Assembly: GCA_963575645.1 (NCBI GenBank)
Contig: OY754473.1
Location: 3,100,001-3,164,000 of the forward strand
DNA: 64,000 bases
Direction: 5' to 3'
From: Xanthostigma xanthostigma
Taxonomy: Eukaryota > Arthropoda > Insecta > Raphidioptera > Raphidiidae
Shown: positions 41,632-52,606 of the stretch, in pieces
Numbering within the stretch: the stretch's first letter is position 1
Layout: each line of letters opens with the position of its first letter
Translations under genes and position numbers: made by a program
The notes under the pieces: generated by a model
The model's database searches: none
The model's input: only the letters and a program-made list of their open reading frames with translations
Told to the model about the DNA's origin: nothing

Positions 41632-42149
41632 AAAAAGTCTCGAAACGGCGGGTCCGATCAGCGCTTTCCAGAACATCCAAGAACAAAAAAAAAAATGTAT
41701 TATTAAAGTAGAAGAGACGAACTTCGCATTGACGGATGGAAATTAAAAAAAAAATCGATTTTAGAGAAATGGCGCATCTACGGAAAAAAAACTCAGAAAC
41801 GCTAGAAAATTTGAAGAAAAAACGGTTACTGAATCGCGAAAATATTTTTTATCAGAATTTCCATCCGTCAACGCGAAATTTGACTCTTCTTCTTTAAGAA
41901 TACATTTTTTTTTTGTTTTAGGATGTTCTGGAAAGCGCTGATCGGGCCCGCCGTTTTTTTCATTGTCTCCTGAGATACAGACAGCTGGGCGTAGGCGCGT
42001 GGAGCACGCGCGTCAAAAAAAAATGGACATATGGTAGAAGGGTATCTAAATAAAATAAAAAAAAATCAATTCTCTATCTGCCTTTCTCTTTCTTTGACAC
42101 CCGTTCAAAAATTTATTATTTTTTTCCGGAAATTCGAGCGAGTACCCCC

Positions 42150-42274
42150 TTAAGGGAAAGTAAGAGAGATGTATTTATAACCGAATTTTACAGAAAATAC
42201 AATTAAAAAAAAATATTAAACTTCCTAAAGCCACTTATAGTTCAAGAGCTATCAAACATTTTTGAGTAGGTAAG
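42150..42274. other. No gene seen
   Basis: Short flank between the TTAA element and the next fold-back. Confidence 0.3.
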
Positions 42275-42805
42275 GACCCCGCACAAACTTTATGGGATTT
42301 GGGTTCTCGGTTAAATTGATCGAAAATGGTTTTATTTTACAGTTTAAAGGTCATTAAGAAAAAGTGCCCATTGGCGCATAGCCTAAAGTCCAATAGATTT
42401 TTAGCTACAGATATGTTTAGCGAGATTTTAGATATAGGGATATCCATTGAATTAACAATCTTAAAAAATCCTAAGCTCTAAAAATATGTTTTCGTGTGCG
42501 CTGAATCCGAATATGACATTATCATTTTATACAGAGTGACACCTTCCGACATTACCTAGTTTTCGACTATTTTTCTATTTCTAAAAAAAAGCACAAAAGT
42601 TGAACATGGAACATGTTTGTGAATTCAATGGATATCCCCTATATCTAATATCTAGCACAACATATCTGTAGCTAAAAATCTTTTGGTTTTCAGGCCATGC
42701 GCACATGGACACTTTTTCTTAGTGACTTTTAAACGCTATAAAAAAAACATTTTCGACCAATTTAACCGAGAACCAAATCCCATAAGGTTTGTGCGAGGCC
42801 ATTTA
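42275..42805. mobile_element. Fold-back element, ~190-bp arms
   Basis: The left arm starts CCCCGCACAAACTTTATGGG and the right arm ends with CCCATAAGGTTTGTGCGAGG. Also shared are TTCTCGGTTAAATTG, TTTTTAGCTACAGATATGTT and GGATATCCATTGAATTAA. The loop includes 43 bases identical to 28952-28994. Confidence 0.8.
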
Positions 42806-43644
42806 GTGTAGGTGGACCAAGGGCCCCAAAAAAGCTAGTTACGGGTCTGCATTAAAATTCACCTTAATTGAATTTTTGCCTAATTTTATGATATATGGCC
42901 GACATTCAATATACGTTCCCCTTCAAGGAAATTTCTTTTTCGGTGATTTGCCCAATTACATATTGTGCTGATACTTATAATTTTATTGCACGTAAAAAAA
43001 TTCACAATTGCACTGTATACTATATAGTAACTATGGGAAATGATACCCCATCGTCGCCATGTTTTTAAAGCTCCACCCATTTGACGGACCCCAATATGTC
43101 TTTTATTTTCTTGGACATTTGAAGTTTATAAATAGCCGTTGCTACTCAAACAATTGACAGGTCACGTCATCTCCTCCACTACCGACCAACGGAACGAGCC
43201 AACCTCTGCAATCTATTAACCTTGGTTTCATTGTTTGTGTGTTCGAAAACTCAACGACGATTTTCATTCAAATGCAATTCGAAACTAAATTATACATGAG
43301 CATTGTTAGCATTATGTAATTGCAGATATTCCTGTGAACTAGCTGTTAATATACCGCATGTAAACTACCGCCTCTTTCTGTTCTCCTGTTATTTAATACT
43401 GTTTCAAATGAATAATCTCTTCCGAATCTACTATTTGTCTATTTACCATTGTATTCCGCTTCCATTATTATACTATATCCAATAAAGGTGCTCTCAAATG
43501 TAATTAGTAAAATGCAGTGGCGTCGCGTGGATTTTTTAAATTGGTGTTGTGCAGGGTTAATCGGGGGTACTCCGAATTAGGAATGAGGACGCATAATTAA
43601 ATTATATATTACATCCATGTTTATGATGTTTTAATTATTAACTT
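42806..43644. other. No supported gene
   Basis: CAGTGGCGTCGCGTGGA near 43515 resembles a hAT end without a partner. The region 43140-43260 (CATCTCCTCCACTACCGACC) is unique and less AT-rich. Frames at 42886 and 43303 have no recognisable domain. Confidence 0.35.
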
Positions 43645-43945
43645 TTTATTCACCTGCGGCGAAGCCAAAGAAGAGGGGTTATGAGTTTAGCAGTCTATGT
43701 ATGTATGTTTGTATTTACGGATGTTCCACCGTAGCGCCTAAACTAGTCATCCGATTTTGATAAATAAGGTGGCAATCGATTCGTTATTATAGCCCGGGTA
43801 ACATAGGCTACATTTATTTTTGAATTTAGGTTCCAGGGGTGAGCAATTTGAAAACAAATAAAAAATAAGTTAAAAAAAAAAATTAAATAAAAAATAAGTT
43901 CAAAAACATAATTCAAATAAAAAATAAGTTTAAAAACTAAAACCC
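43645..43945 (+). repeat. Lepidopteran dispersed repeat (CTGCGGCGAAGCC type)
   Basis: TTCACCTGCGGCGAAGCC, GGTTATGAGTTTAGCAGTC, CATCCGATTTTGATAAATAA, GGCAATCGATTCGTTATTAT and AACATAGGCTACATTTA occur in the same order at 57230-57420. A short tandem of AAATAAAAAATAAGTT follows near 43855-43935. Confidence 0.75.
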
Positions 43946-44180
43946 GTCTACTGGAAAGTATGAAATAAGAAATATTCTCATCTGAGGATAGCCGTGGTCG
44001 TATGCCATCTCATATATTATATGAGGTCCCTCTAGATGTATAGCGTGATACACTTTGTCCTAGAGCTTATGATCGCTTATTACTGTTAAAATGTAATGTT
44101 TTGTTAGGGTAGGTGGCATATGACCACGGCTATCCTTAGATGAGAATAGTTTCTTGTTTTATACTTTTCAGTAGGCGGGA
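43946..44180. mobile_element. MITE with ~75-bp TIRs
   Basis: AACCCGTCTACTGGAAAGTA at the left pairs with TACTTTTCAGTAGGCGGG at the right. Inside, CATCTGAGGATAGCCGTGGT pairs with ACCACGGCTATCCTTAGATG. No coding capacity is seen. Confidence 0.8.
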
Positions 44181-45126
44181 TTTAGTTTTTGAACAACAAA
44201 CCACAACATACATACACTGTAACACTAGTCACTACTGCCATAATCCGTGTGTCGTGTATCATGTATGTATTTATTATGTACGACGTACCGCCGAGCCAAG
44301 GCCCGTTAAAAGTGTTGTCGGAATAAGATAAATTTAATGAACACTTCGTGTATATGACAGAGATAGATGCGTATTTGTACTAACTAGTCTAGTTCTAATG
44401 TCTCCTTTTTGATGAATTCTGGTCCTGCTTCACCGTAAATTATGATCATGGTGTCAATCGATTTGGAATGACATCTAGACATTTTTTGAAAAAAAAAAAA
44501 TAAAGTGGGAGACGAAAAAATTGCAAAAGTTATAAACACAGAGGGGTTTGGTTTTCGGCGAATATCTCAAAAATTATTGCAGATATCTTAAATTACAAAA
44601 AAAATTCTGAAAGAGCAGAAAATTTCCTACAAAAAAGTCTGACTTCCCGGAACTCTACCACCAATATTTCTATTTTAATGTAGACGTGAAAGTAGGGCTA
44701 AAACATTTTTTTTCTATTATAAAATTTTCAATATTTTCTAGCTTGTTTAAAAATAGAAAATACATTGTTATATTATCTCTCTCGCTTTATAATTGATTTT
44801 ATCGAACAAGATACATTCTGGCGTTTACAAGCCATTAAATTCTTTTTTATGTGGATACTAAAATACACTAACGGCGAAAATTTGTATCGATTATCGTTAA
44901 AATATATTCTTTAAATCCCCACGGAGTCGAAGCCATTCCGAAGAGTGTAGTGCCAAATTGGCAAAGTCTTATCTCTGCATACGCATACTGTTGTTTCTTC
45001 GACTCGGGAATGTTTGTCGAATAGACAATACAATCAACTATGCTGGGTCTAAATCAAATCAATTCCCCTTTGGTCTTGGACATACTATTCCAACGCGTGT
45101 AGTTCTAATCAGCGTAATTAAATATC
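44181..45126. other. No gene seen
   Basis: AT-rich, mostly unique sequence. A pocket at 44930-45070 (CCCCACGGAGTCGAAGCC) leads into the tandem array. No frame is supported. Confidence 0.35.
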
Positions 45127-45955
45127 AAATATAAACATTCCATTGTGCTTGGGGCTTATTTGAGATGTTGGCATGCCAAACAAATCTAAGAACTACTATG
45201 TGTGCGGGTCGAAATATCGAGTCGAGTGTTGACCGCAGTTATGGATTCACGCAAAACTGGTAAAAGTGTACATTCTGATTATATTGTGTCACTCAGTATA
45301 AACATTTCATTGTGCTTGGGGCTTATCTGAGAGCTAGGGATGCCAAACAAAACAAAGAAAGACTATGTGGATAGGCCGAAATATCGAGTCGAGTGTTGAC
45401 CGCAGTCATGGATTCACGCCAAGCTGGTAAAAGTGTATATTCTGATTACCTATGTATCACTCAGTATAAATATTTCATTGTACTTATCTGAGATGTAGGC
45501 ATGCCAAACACAACAAAGAATACTATGTGTGTGGGTAGAAATATCGTGTCAAGTGTTGACCGCAGTTATGGATTCACGCCAAGCTGGTAAAAGTGTACAT
45601 TCTGATTATGTATCACTCAGTATAAACATTTCATTGTGCTTGGGGCTTATTTGAGATGTAGAAATGTCAAACAAAACAAAGAAAAACTGTGTGGGTAGGC
45701 CGAAATATCGAGTCGAGTGTTGACCGCAGTCATGGATTCACGCCAAGCTGGTAAAAGTGTACATTTTGATTATGTATAACTCAGTATAAACATTTCATTG
45801 TGCTTGGGGCTTATCTGAGATGTAGGCATGCCAAACTAAACAAAGAATACTATGTTGGTTGGTCTAAATATAGTGTCAAGTGTTGACCGCAGTCATTGGT
45901 TTACGCAAAGCTGGTAAAAATATACATTCTGATTATGTATTACTTAGTATACCTT
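45127..45955. repeat. Tandem array, five ~165-bp units
   Basis: Units start near 45127, 45293, 45460, 45616 and 45780. Each contains ATTTCATTGTGCTTGGGGCT (partly deleted in the third), GATGTAGGCATGCCAAAC, CGAGTCGAGTGTTGACCGCA and TGGATTCACGCCAAGCTGGT. Unit lengths are about 166, 167, 156, 164 and ~175. Units differ by scattered substitutions and small indels. No open frame spans several units. Confidence 0.9.
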
Positions 45956-47229
45956 ACCCATTTTCATGATTTAATCTATTTTTCTTGTGCGGATATTTAT
46001 TTTAATGTTATGATGTTAACTTTACTAATTATATTTAAAAAGTAATGAAACATAATACTATGCTAGTGATTACCGTAAAAAGTAAATTTGTTTGATCTGT
46101 TTTCCATTTCAATGGACATATGAATTTCCAAAATTCTGTAAATGTTAAATTTAGTTTTTCACTGAATATACCTTACTAACACCCTAAAAATATTTTGTGT
46201 TTCAAAGGGGTTTCGAAGGGGTTAAAACAGAGAGCTATTTATTTATTGTTACTTTTTTACCTACTGAAAAAAAGAGCTTATCAATTCGACGTGTAAGTTT
46301 TGATTTATAAATTTATTATAATTTGAGTCCTAATATAAATACGGGAAACAAAAAAACCCGAAAAAAACCGATTTGAGTGTGTTAATTCGCACACATTGTT
46401 ATGAAACACATCTTTCTCTTAGTTTTAATGAGGCGAAGTGCACAATATACGTTTCATTACGATGTGTACGAATTGACACAGGTAAAATTGATTCAGGGGA
46501 AATTCATAATATATAATATGACAAAAAATTAAAATTAAAAAATTTAACACATTACGGTCGACAACTAGTAATTATAATGCTTAATAATGGCCTACCCAGA
46601 TTGGCAAAGCCAGTGCTAGGCCAGGACGTATTGTGCCTATATTTGAGATAATATAAAAAAATTTGCTTCCGATTGTATGGAATATCATAAGGAACATTTT
46701 TTATTAGAATCTCTAAAAAAATTTTCAAAATTTTGTTACGTAGATTTCGATATTTTCCTGGAAACGCTAGTTTATTTCTAATAATATGAGTGCAACTAAA
46801 ATTTAGAAAAAAAACTAATGAGGCTGGAACAGTGTTTTGACGTTTCCAAAAGCTGTAGTTTTTGAAATTAAAAGGCAAATTAAAGTTGATTAACATAATG
46901 ATTTTTCGAAAATAAAAATCGCTCGTAAAGCTTATTTATTCATTGCGGCAAATCAAAGTTACTTAACTAAGCGATCAATATAATATATATATGTTAAGAT
47001 ACAATCGTACAATGTGCGCTCTAAGCATATAATATCAGCGGTATTTAAACTTTTAAAAGAGTCGTTACTGATTAAAGAGTCAAATAAACAGACATGATTC
47101 GAAAACGCGTTTTTTGCACTCCTGGCTTTTAAAATGAAACTTCGACGATTTGAGCAGTAAAATGAATGAAACGAAAATGAGTGACATAAATGCGTTCACA
47201 AAGAGTGACGTACTTATCGTGGATGGTAG
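45956..47229. other. No supported gene
   Basis: AT-rich. A 114-codon minus frame at 46552-46896 has no recognisable domain, though its strong strand-specific openness makes a decayed coding origin possible. GTGTGTTAATTCGCACACAT near 46377 and AATTGACACAGG near 46472 form a loose inverted pair. Confidence 0.35.
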
Positions 47230-47297
47230 ATGTGGCGCCGACTGCTTAGCTCAGTTGATTGGAGTGTAAAGGTTCCTGGTTCGATTCTTCACTTGCC
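47230..47297 (+). other. tRNA-like head in front of a tandem array
   Basis: TTAGCTCAGTTGATTGGAG (A-box-like) and GGTTCGATTCTTC (B-box-like) are spaced as in a tRNA. Acceptor-stem pairing is not convincing, so I read it as a tRNA-derived SINE head. It joins the first ~101-bp unit directly at TTGCCGGTTGAAGTC. Confidence 0.55.
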
Positions 47298-47702
47298 GGT
47301 TGAAGTCGGAGAAGGGGAAGCGTTTCACTTTTCGCCTGATCCAGGCCAATTTGCTCCCCCTAGCGAAACGATTCTCCCACTCTTTCCTCCCAATTTCCGG
47401 TTGAAGTCAGGGAAGGGGAAGTGTGCTACTTTTCGCCTGATCCTGGCCAATTTGCTCCCCCTAGCGAAACGATTCTCCCACTCTTTCCTCCAAATTCTAG
47501 ATTGAAGTCGGAGAAGGGGAAGTGTTACACTTTTCGCCTGATCCAAGCCAATTTGCTTTCCCTAGCAAAACGATTCTTCCACTCTTTCCTCCCAATTTCC
47601 GGTTGAAGTCGGGGAAGGGGAAGCGTTTCAGTTTTCGCCTGACCCAGATCAATTTGCTCTCCCTAGCAAAACGATTCCCCCACTCTTTCCTCCAAATTAG
47701 GC
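47298..47702 (+). repeat. Tandem array, four ~101-bp units
   Basis: Each unit runs GGTTGAAGTCGGAGAAGGGG, then TTTCGCCTGATCCAGGCCAA, CTAGCGAAACGATTCTCCCA and CTCTTTCCTCC. Unit starts are near 47298, 47399, 47500 and 47600. Units 1 and 4 carry TTTCCGG junctions and units 2 and 3 a variant. Open frames in several phases (47230-47761) result from the repeat period and are not genes. Confidence 0.9.
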
Positions 47703-48150
47703 TTTTGAAAAAAAATAATTATCGATTTTTTTATTGTATTTTAAAACTTTATTATAAATAATATTGATAGTCGATGCGAAAAACTTTCAAAAAACTTTTT
47801 TTAAATTAATTATAAGCAATTTAAAATTGATAAAAAATATTTAAAAAAATAACATGACTGCAAACGCACTAAAATTGTTTTTGACAGTTGTGACGTCATA
47901 ATGGTAAAATGTATATACGCAGTATACTATCAATGGCTTCTACATGTGTATTGACTAAAACATTATGCCGTCACATTATGTTCGGGAAATGTCGGCGCGT
48001 TCTCGGAACTGGGTACAAAAATTTATTTTTAATTTGATATAACTTTTGAATTATAACGAAAATAAAAAAAAGAAAAATAGTTTTTTTATAAAACTTAAAT
48101 AAGATCTTTCCATTTATGACAAAAAAAAATTCATTCAAAAGCCCAATTGC
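47703..48150. other. No gene seen
   Basis: AT-rich spacer between the four-unit array and an isolated fifth unit. Confidence 0.35.
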
Positions 48151-48216
48151 AGGTTGAAGTCGGAGAAGGGGAGGCGTTTCACGTTTTGTCTGTTCCAGGC
48201 CAATTTTTCCTACGGC
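48150..48216 (+). repeat. Isolated partial unit of the 101-bp array
   Basis: AGGTTGAAGTCGGAGAAGGG, GTTTCACGTTTTGTCTG and CAGGCCAATTTTTCC match the first two thirds of a unit, ~450 bases away from the main array. Confidence 0.8.
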
Positions 48217-48856
48217 ACCTAAAAAAGTTTCACTTAAAAAATTGACTCTCAGTACATCCCTATTTTTCCATCCAAACTAAATGAATCTTCCGAATATGTG
48301 TAGCAACGAATTAGTAGTGACAGCGGTCCCAAACAATACAGCAGCTTGGGACCTTGTTTGGGACCGCTGGTCTCTACATACGCACCTCTAGTTTCGCGTG
48401 CCGTAACAATGTTCATATCAATATAGCACCAATATTTTGACGTAGAATGAACAAACAAAGTCAATTTCTTGTTCAGCGAGGGGATGAACTTACAACTCTC
48501 CATGCTCTGTACGCACGTACTGTTAGTTTGTGCTTGCACGCTGTACGCAACAATAAAAATAAATCGGGTCACATTACAGAACCCTGCCGACAAAATGATG
48601 TAAGTATTTGCCGAAAGACAAGTCAAAAGATTATGGGCACGCCATTTACGGTCACCAATTTTTGAAGTGAAACTTCTTTAACGACGTATATCTGTTTGAA
48701 ATTAAAGGGGAAATAATTCAATACCTTGAGCTCGAGAAAGAAAAGGCGAAATTGTATACATGTACATATTTACACGTGTGTAACCTACGTGGTAAAATTG
48801 ATTTATTCAATAGTTTTGCGTAGGTTTCATAATATTGTATAACTGTCAAATTACTA
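48217..48856. other. No supported gene; hairpin at 48322-48371
   Basis: AGCGGTCCCAAACAA and TTGTTTGGGACCGCT pair around a short loop that itself contains GCAGCTTGGGACC. Overlapping frames on both strands at 48249-48665 have no recognisable domain. Confidence 0.4.
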
Positions 48857-49337
48857 TACAGATTGTATCAAATCAAAACGGTCCATAGGACATTCTGTGT
48901 GTAAAACAGAGACGATATATAAAAAGATCTAAAGCAGTAAGTAAGAATGAGATAAATGATCGCTAATATAGTTACTGTAGTTAAGTAATTAAATAATTAC
49001 GTACACTGTAAATCTTTTTACCAATTTATCAATTAAAACAACTACAAATAAATTTATTATGTTGGCGGTTGAATTGCCACCATAAAACCATTTCATTATT
49101 TGGATTTTTTCCCGAACAGTATAAATAGCCATTTTATCAATAATTTCACTAGTGAATACTGAAATTTGATAAAATTGTGATTTTTACTGTAGAAAACAAA
49201 GACGAAACTATCAGATTGTATAACCACAGTAACTATTAGCGATCATTTATCTCATTCTTACTTACTGCTTTAGTGCTTTATATAATATCGTCTCTGTCTT
49301 AGACACAGAATGTTCTATGGACTGTTTTGATTTGTGT
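48857..49337. mobile_element. R5 MITE, complete copy
   Basis: TACAGATTGTATCAAATCAA at the left and CTGTTTTGATTTG at the right, with the same internal order as 11382-11910. It lacks about 50 bases relative to that copy (near GTAATATTAATGTTTTC) and has an extra TATA near 48965. Confidence 0.85.
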
Positions 49338-49847
49338 AAGTGTACGTTAGTATATTATTTAATCTCTTCCATTGGCTAATGTTTTACTATTCAACCTAAA
49401 AAAATTCTTCCAAAATTTCAGCTTCCTGAGATCAAACCTGTGAACGGCGCAAACCGAGTTTGTTTCCCGAGCTCTTTTTTTCGTTATGAAGAGTGTTCGT
49501 TATATAGAGGGAAGAAAGAAAAATAACCAAATTTCACCTAATTAATTTATTCCAAACACATATAGTCTGTTAACTTTGCCTGACGTTTTTTGCTATGCCA
49601 ATACTTGTTTTGTATTTTATTAAGTATCTTATGCATGGTTTGGGATGTGGTGGAATCATCTTCATTAAACAATAGGAATTTTTCGATAAGTTTGGCGGCA
49701 TCAAGTGCTTGTTGAATAGTTGGTGATGGTTCAGAATCGTCCTCTTTACGTCTGTAAACATTTGCTGACGCCGAAATGTGAACATATTTCTTCGTAATAG
49801 AGAATGGCTGTTGCGCTATAAAGAGGGTATTAATGTATAGGTTTTAA

Positions 49848-51252
49848 GGGGTTACATTACCCAAGTGCGTAAAAAAATAAGCTTTTTTTGTGATTTTTTT
49901 TACGAGTTCTAGGTGGCGGATCAAAAAAAAAATTTAGGGCTTTTTTACGCATATATTAAAGTTCTCAAAAATTTTGAAATATTAATATAAGAAATACATT
50001 TTCAAACTTTAAACGCGTTTTTCTCAAAACTATGTTTTTCAAATTGGTGTACACCGTATCTCGCTCAATTTTTGTCCGATTGACTTGAAATTTAAACGAC
50101 AACTTCTTAGATAGATTGTCCGTGGAAGTACACACTATTTTTATGATTGAAAAATTATGACGTTTGTAGTTAACAATTTAAGCTCAAGTTTTTGCTAAAC
50201 AATGAAAAAAATTTTCTAACTCATACAAGTTTGTGAATTTTCAAACAAAATTTAAAATCCTCGCTACTTCTATGGAGAAACGATTGTAAAAAAAAGAAAA
50301 AAAAATCTTTTTTGTTCCTAGTGGTACACCAGGACTGCTACAATGTACACAAAAAAATGGTTGTCTGTAAAGTCGGTTTACGGACGATAGTTTTACGTGA
50401 TAACGTATTCCGCTCGAATATCATAATATTTAATAATACATAACCTAAATTTTAGTAGCTGTCAAACTATATTTTTACCGACTAATAATTTGATCAACCA
50501 AAGCAAAATACATATTTTTAAGCAATTATAAAAGACATTTAAAAGAATGTATATATATTTGTTAACAAACCGTATAATTTATTTGCTGTTATGATAAAAT
50601 AAAATGACATTTATTAATTATTATTAGCGCCATATTGCCATTATCGTGCGTTCAGTTATACTTTGGCTTGGATGAATCGGTAATAATTATATGACACAAA
50701 AAATATCCGTGCAAAAACGAACAAATAACGATGTATTATCTGAAAAATTGCTTTAAAAATTCGATAATTTATGACATTTTTATTAGATATTTTGATTTTA
50801 AGTCTTAATTTCCACGGTTTATATTTTTGTCTGTCAGATGTAGCTTTCGCTGGAACAGCCGAAAAAAATGTTGAACGCACACTACTCTCTGACGTCACGC
50901 GAGAAGAGTGAAATGGCTACAAGACGACGCCGATCGTGCTTCTCTATCGCTTATACTGCGCTCTCGCTTGCACGCACAGGGTCAGGCGGAACGTTACGAA
51001 CGTTACGGCGTTACACTTTTTCGTGCGTGCAGCTCATCAATTTATAAGACGTTATCACGTCAAAAAATTGTTGTCTGTTTTTTATACTACCACGACGCCA
51101 TTTTGTTATATATATATAAATAACAAATATTTTTGAGAACTTTAATATATGCGTAAAAAAGGCCTAATTTTTTTTTGATCCGCCACCTAGAACTCGAAAA
51201 AAAAATTCACAAAAAAAGCTTATTTTTTGACGCGCCTGGGTAGTGTAGCCCC
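49848..51252. mobile_element. TTAA element (GGGGTTACATTACCCA ends) inside pogo copy
   Basis: GGGGTTACATTACCCA and, inverted, GGGGCTACACTACCCA are flanked by TTAA (49844-49847 and 51253-51256). Inverted similarity continues ~125 bases (AGCTTTTTTTGTGA, CGAGTTCTAGGTGGCGGATC, ATATATTAAAGTTCTCAAAA). This is a piggyBac-like insertion without transposase. It carries an R1 copy. Confidence 0.85.
50357..51070 (+). mobile_element. R1 repeat inside the TTAA element
   Basis: The head GGTTGTCTGTAAAGTCGG and tail CAGGGTCAGGCGGAACG with GACGTTATCACGTCAAAA match the other copies. The middle (about 50460-50960) is different from the copies at 2139 and 18906, so this is a variant with its own core. The 66-80-codon frames here are not conserved in other copies. 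Confidence 0.75.
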
Positions 51253-51329
51253 TTAAGGTAAACCAACGAAATTGTAAAAATTTCTGCGTTATAGAGAGTT
51301 TTTCATTATAACGAGAGACGTATCTATAA

Positions 51330-52207
51330 CGCTGTAGATGATAGACTGTATCTATAAATGTTCAAGTCAGAAGATGATTCTCGTCTCTTTAGGAGAATAA
51401 TCTGATAATCTCCTATGTTGTTTACGGAATGTGATTTTTTAATTGCCTCTACAATTTCTCGCCCCGAAACGTGCCTGAATCCTATGATGAGTGAGTGCGG
51501 ACGGTATTAATTGTTATTTATATACATTTCATTCAGACGATAAGATTTGAGGGATGAGGCTTTATTCGCTCCGACCCCCGTTCAATCCGCAGCGCCTCTT
51601 GCGGCCCCTAATCAAGTTATTGTTATCCTGATTGAAACTGATAGAATGTACCAGTACTTCCTTTCAATACAGTTACCAGTGGCGTACCAGAACTTTTAGC
51701 TGTTTAAAAACAAGATACGAGGCAAAAGAATCAAATTTTTTTTTGCTAAATAGAGTATGGTAGAGACCGCGTCCGCATGCGCGTAGACTCTAACAGCTGT
51801 ACTTATGCCCAGTCCTTTTATTATTTTTTTTTTCATCGAATTATTTGGATACAGATTAAAAATTAGTTTTTAATCACGTTTTTAATAACTTCTCTAACGC
51901 GCGTACATAACTACATGCATTTATTTTCTTAATAGTTATACATATTTCCGAGGGCATCATGAAGCGCAGGACAAGAATTGAATTATCGCTATTTATTCGG
52001 ATGAATAGCTACCTGAAGAACAAATGAACCGAAAACCACACGACTGAAGTAAAACTTCTTCCTGCCATAATTTGTTATTATTGACACGAAAATTCACAAA
52101 ATATGAACTTTAAAATGAATTTACAATTTTATTCACTTTAAACGTAGAATATTACTTAAAGATAATAAAAACAAAAGTAACACTTTGCATCGTTGTCACT
52201 GGCAAGT
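51330..52207. other. No gene seen
   Basis: TTACCAGTGGCGTACCAGAA near 51670 is a hAT-like end without partner. Nothing else is recognisable. Confidence 0.35.
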
Positions 52208-52606
52208 AAAGAGTACTGCTTATATTTTCGGCCACCTGATGGCGCCAAGTATGTGTCATTCCATTGTTAGTACTGCTTATATTTTCGGCCGCCTTATGGC
52301 GCCAAGAATGTGTCGTTCTATCGTTAGTACTGCTTATATTTTCGGTCACCTGATGGCGCCAAGTATGCGTCATTCTATTGTTAGTACTGCTTATATTTTC
52401 GGCCGCCTTATGGCGCCAAGAATGTGTCGTTCTATCGTTAGTACTGCTTATATTTTCGGCCACCTGATGGCGCCAAATATGTGGCATTCTATTGTTAGTA
52501 CTGCTTACATTTTCGGCCACCTGATGGCGCCAAGTATGTGTCATTCTGTCGTTGGTACTGCTTATATTTTCGGCCACCTGATGGAGCCAAGTATGTGTCA
52601 TTCAAC
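52208..52606. repeat. 57-bp minisatellite, seven units
   Basis: Unit TACTGCTTATATTTTCGGCC with ACCTGATGGCGCCAAGTATG and TGTCATTCTATTGTTAG. The period is a multiple of three, so it is open on both strands (52185-52865 plus, 52152-52601 minus). The plus-strand products alternate GHLMAPSM and GRLMAPRM for the first four units, then settle on GHLMAP-type. No promoter or domain supports coding. Confidence 0.9.

Larger units (their letters stand above)
40810..42149 (+). mobile_element. TTAA-flanked piggyBac-like element, 1.34 kb
   Basis: The left end GGGGGTACTCGCTCGAATTT and the right end read inverted (GGGGGTACTCGCTCGAATTT) are flanked by TTAA at 40806-40809 and 42150-42153. Inverted ends extend ~110 bases (ACGGGTGTCAAAGAAAGAGG, GATAGAGAATTGA). 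A second inverted pair lies inside (41573-42055, TACAGACAGCTG, CCAGAACATCC and others). Between them is a unique, less AT-rich segment (40930-41130) and a possible two-exon frame. No transposase is visible. Confidence 0.85.
49470..51320 (-). mobile_element. pogo/Tigger-type element split by a TTAA element
   Basis: Left part 49470-49847 (TCGTTATGAAGAGTGTTCG, then GGAGGGAAGAAAGAAAA-like sequence) and right part 51253-51320 (AAGGTAAACCAACGAAATTG, GCGTTATAGAGAGTTTTTC) are the two pieces of a copy related to 14276. The transposase tail at 49570-49785 (minus) has the nucleotides of the 14421 frame but with a shifted frame. The extreme left TIR is missing. Confidence 0.75.

Noticed and set aside
46552..46896. 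114-codon minus-strand gene
   Set aside because: No domain, no second copy and strong AT bias; kept as unassigned sequence.
47230..47761. Overlapping proline/serine-rich frames
   Set aside because: They follow the 101-bp tandem unit in successive phases and have no independent support.
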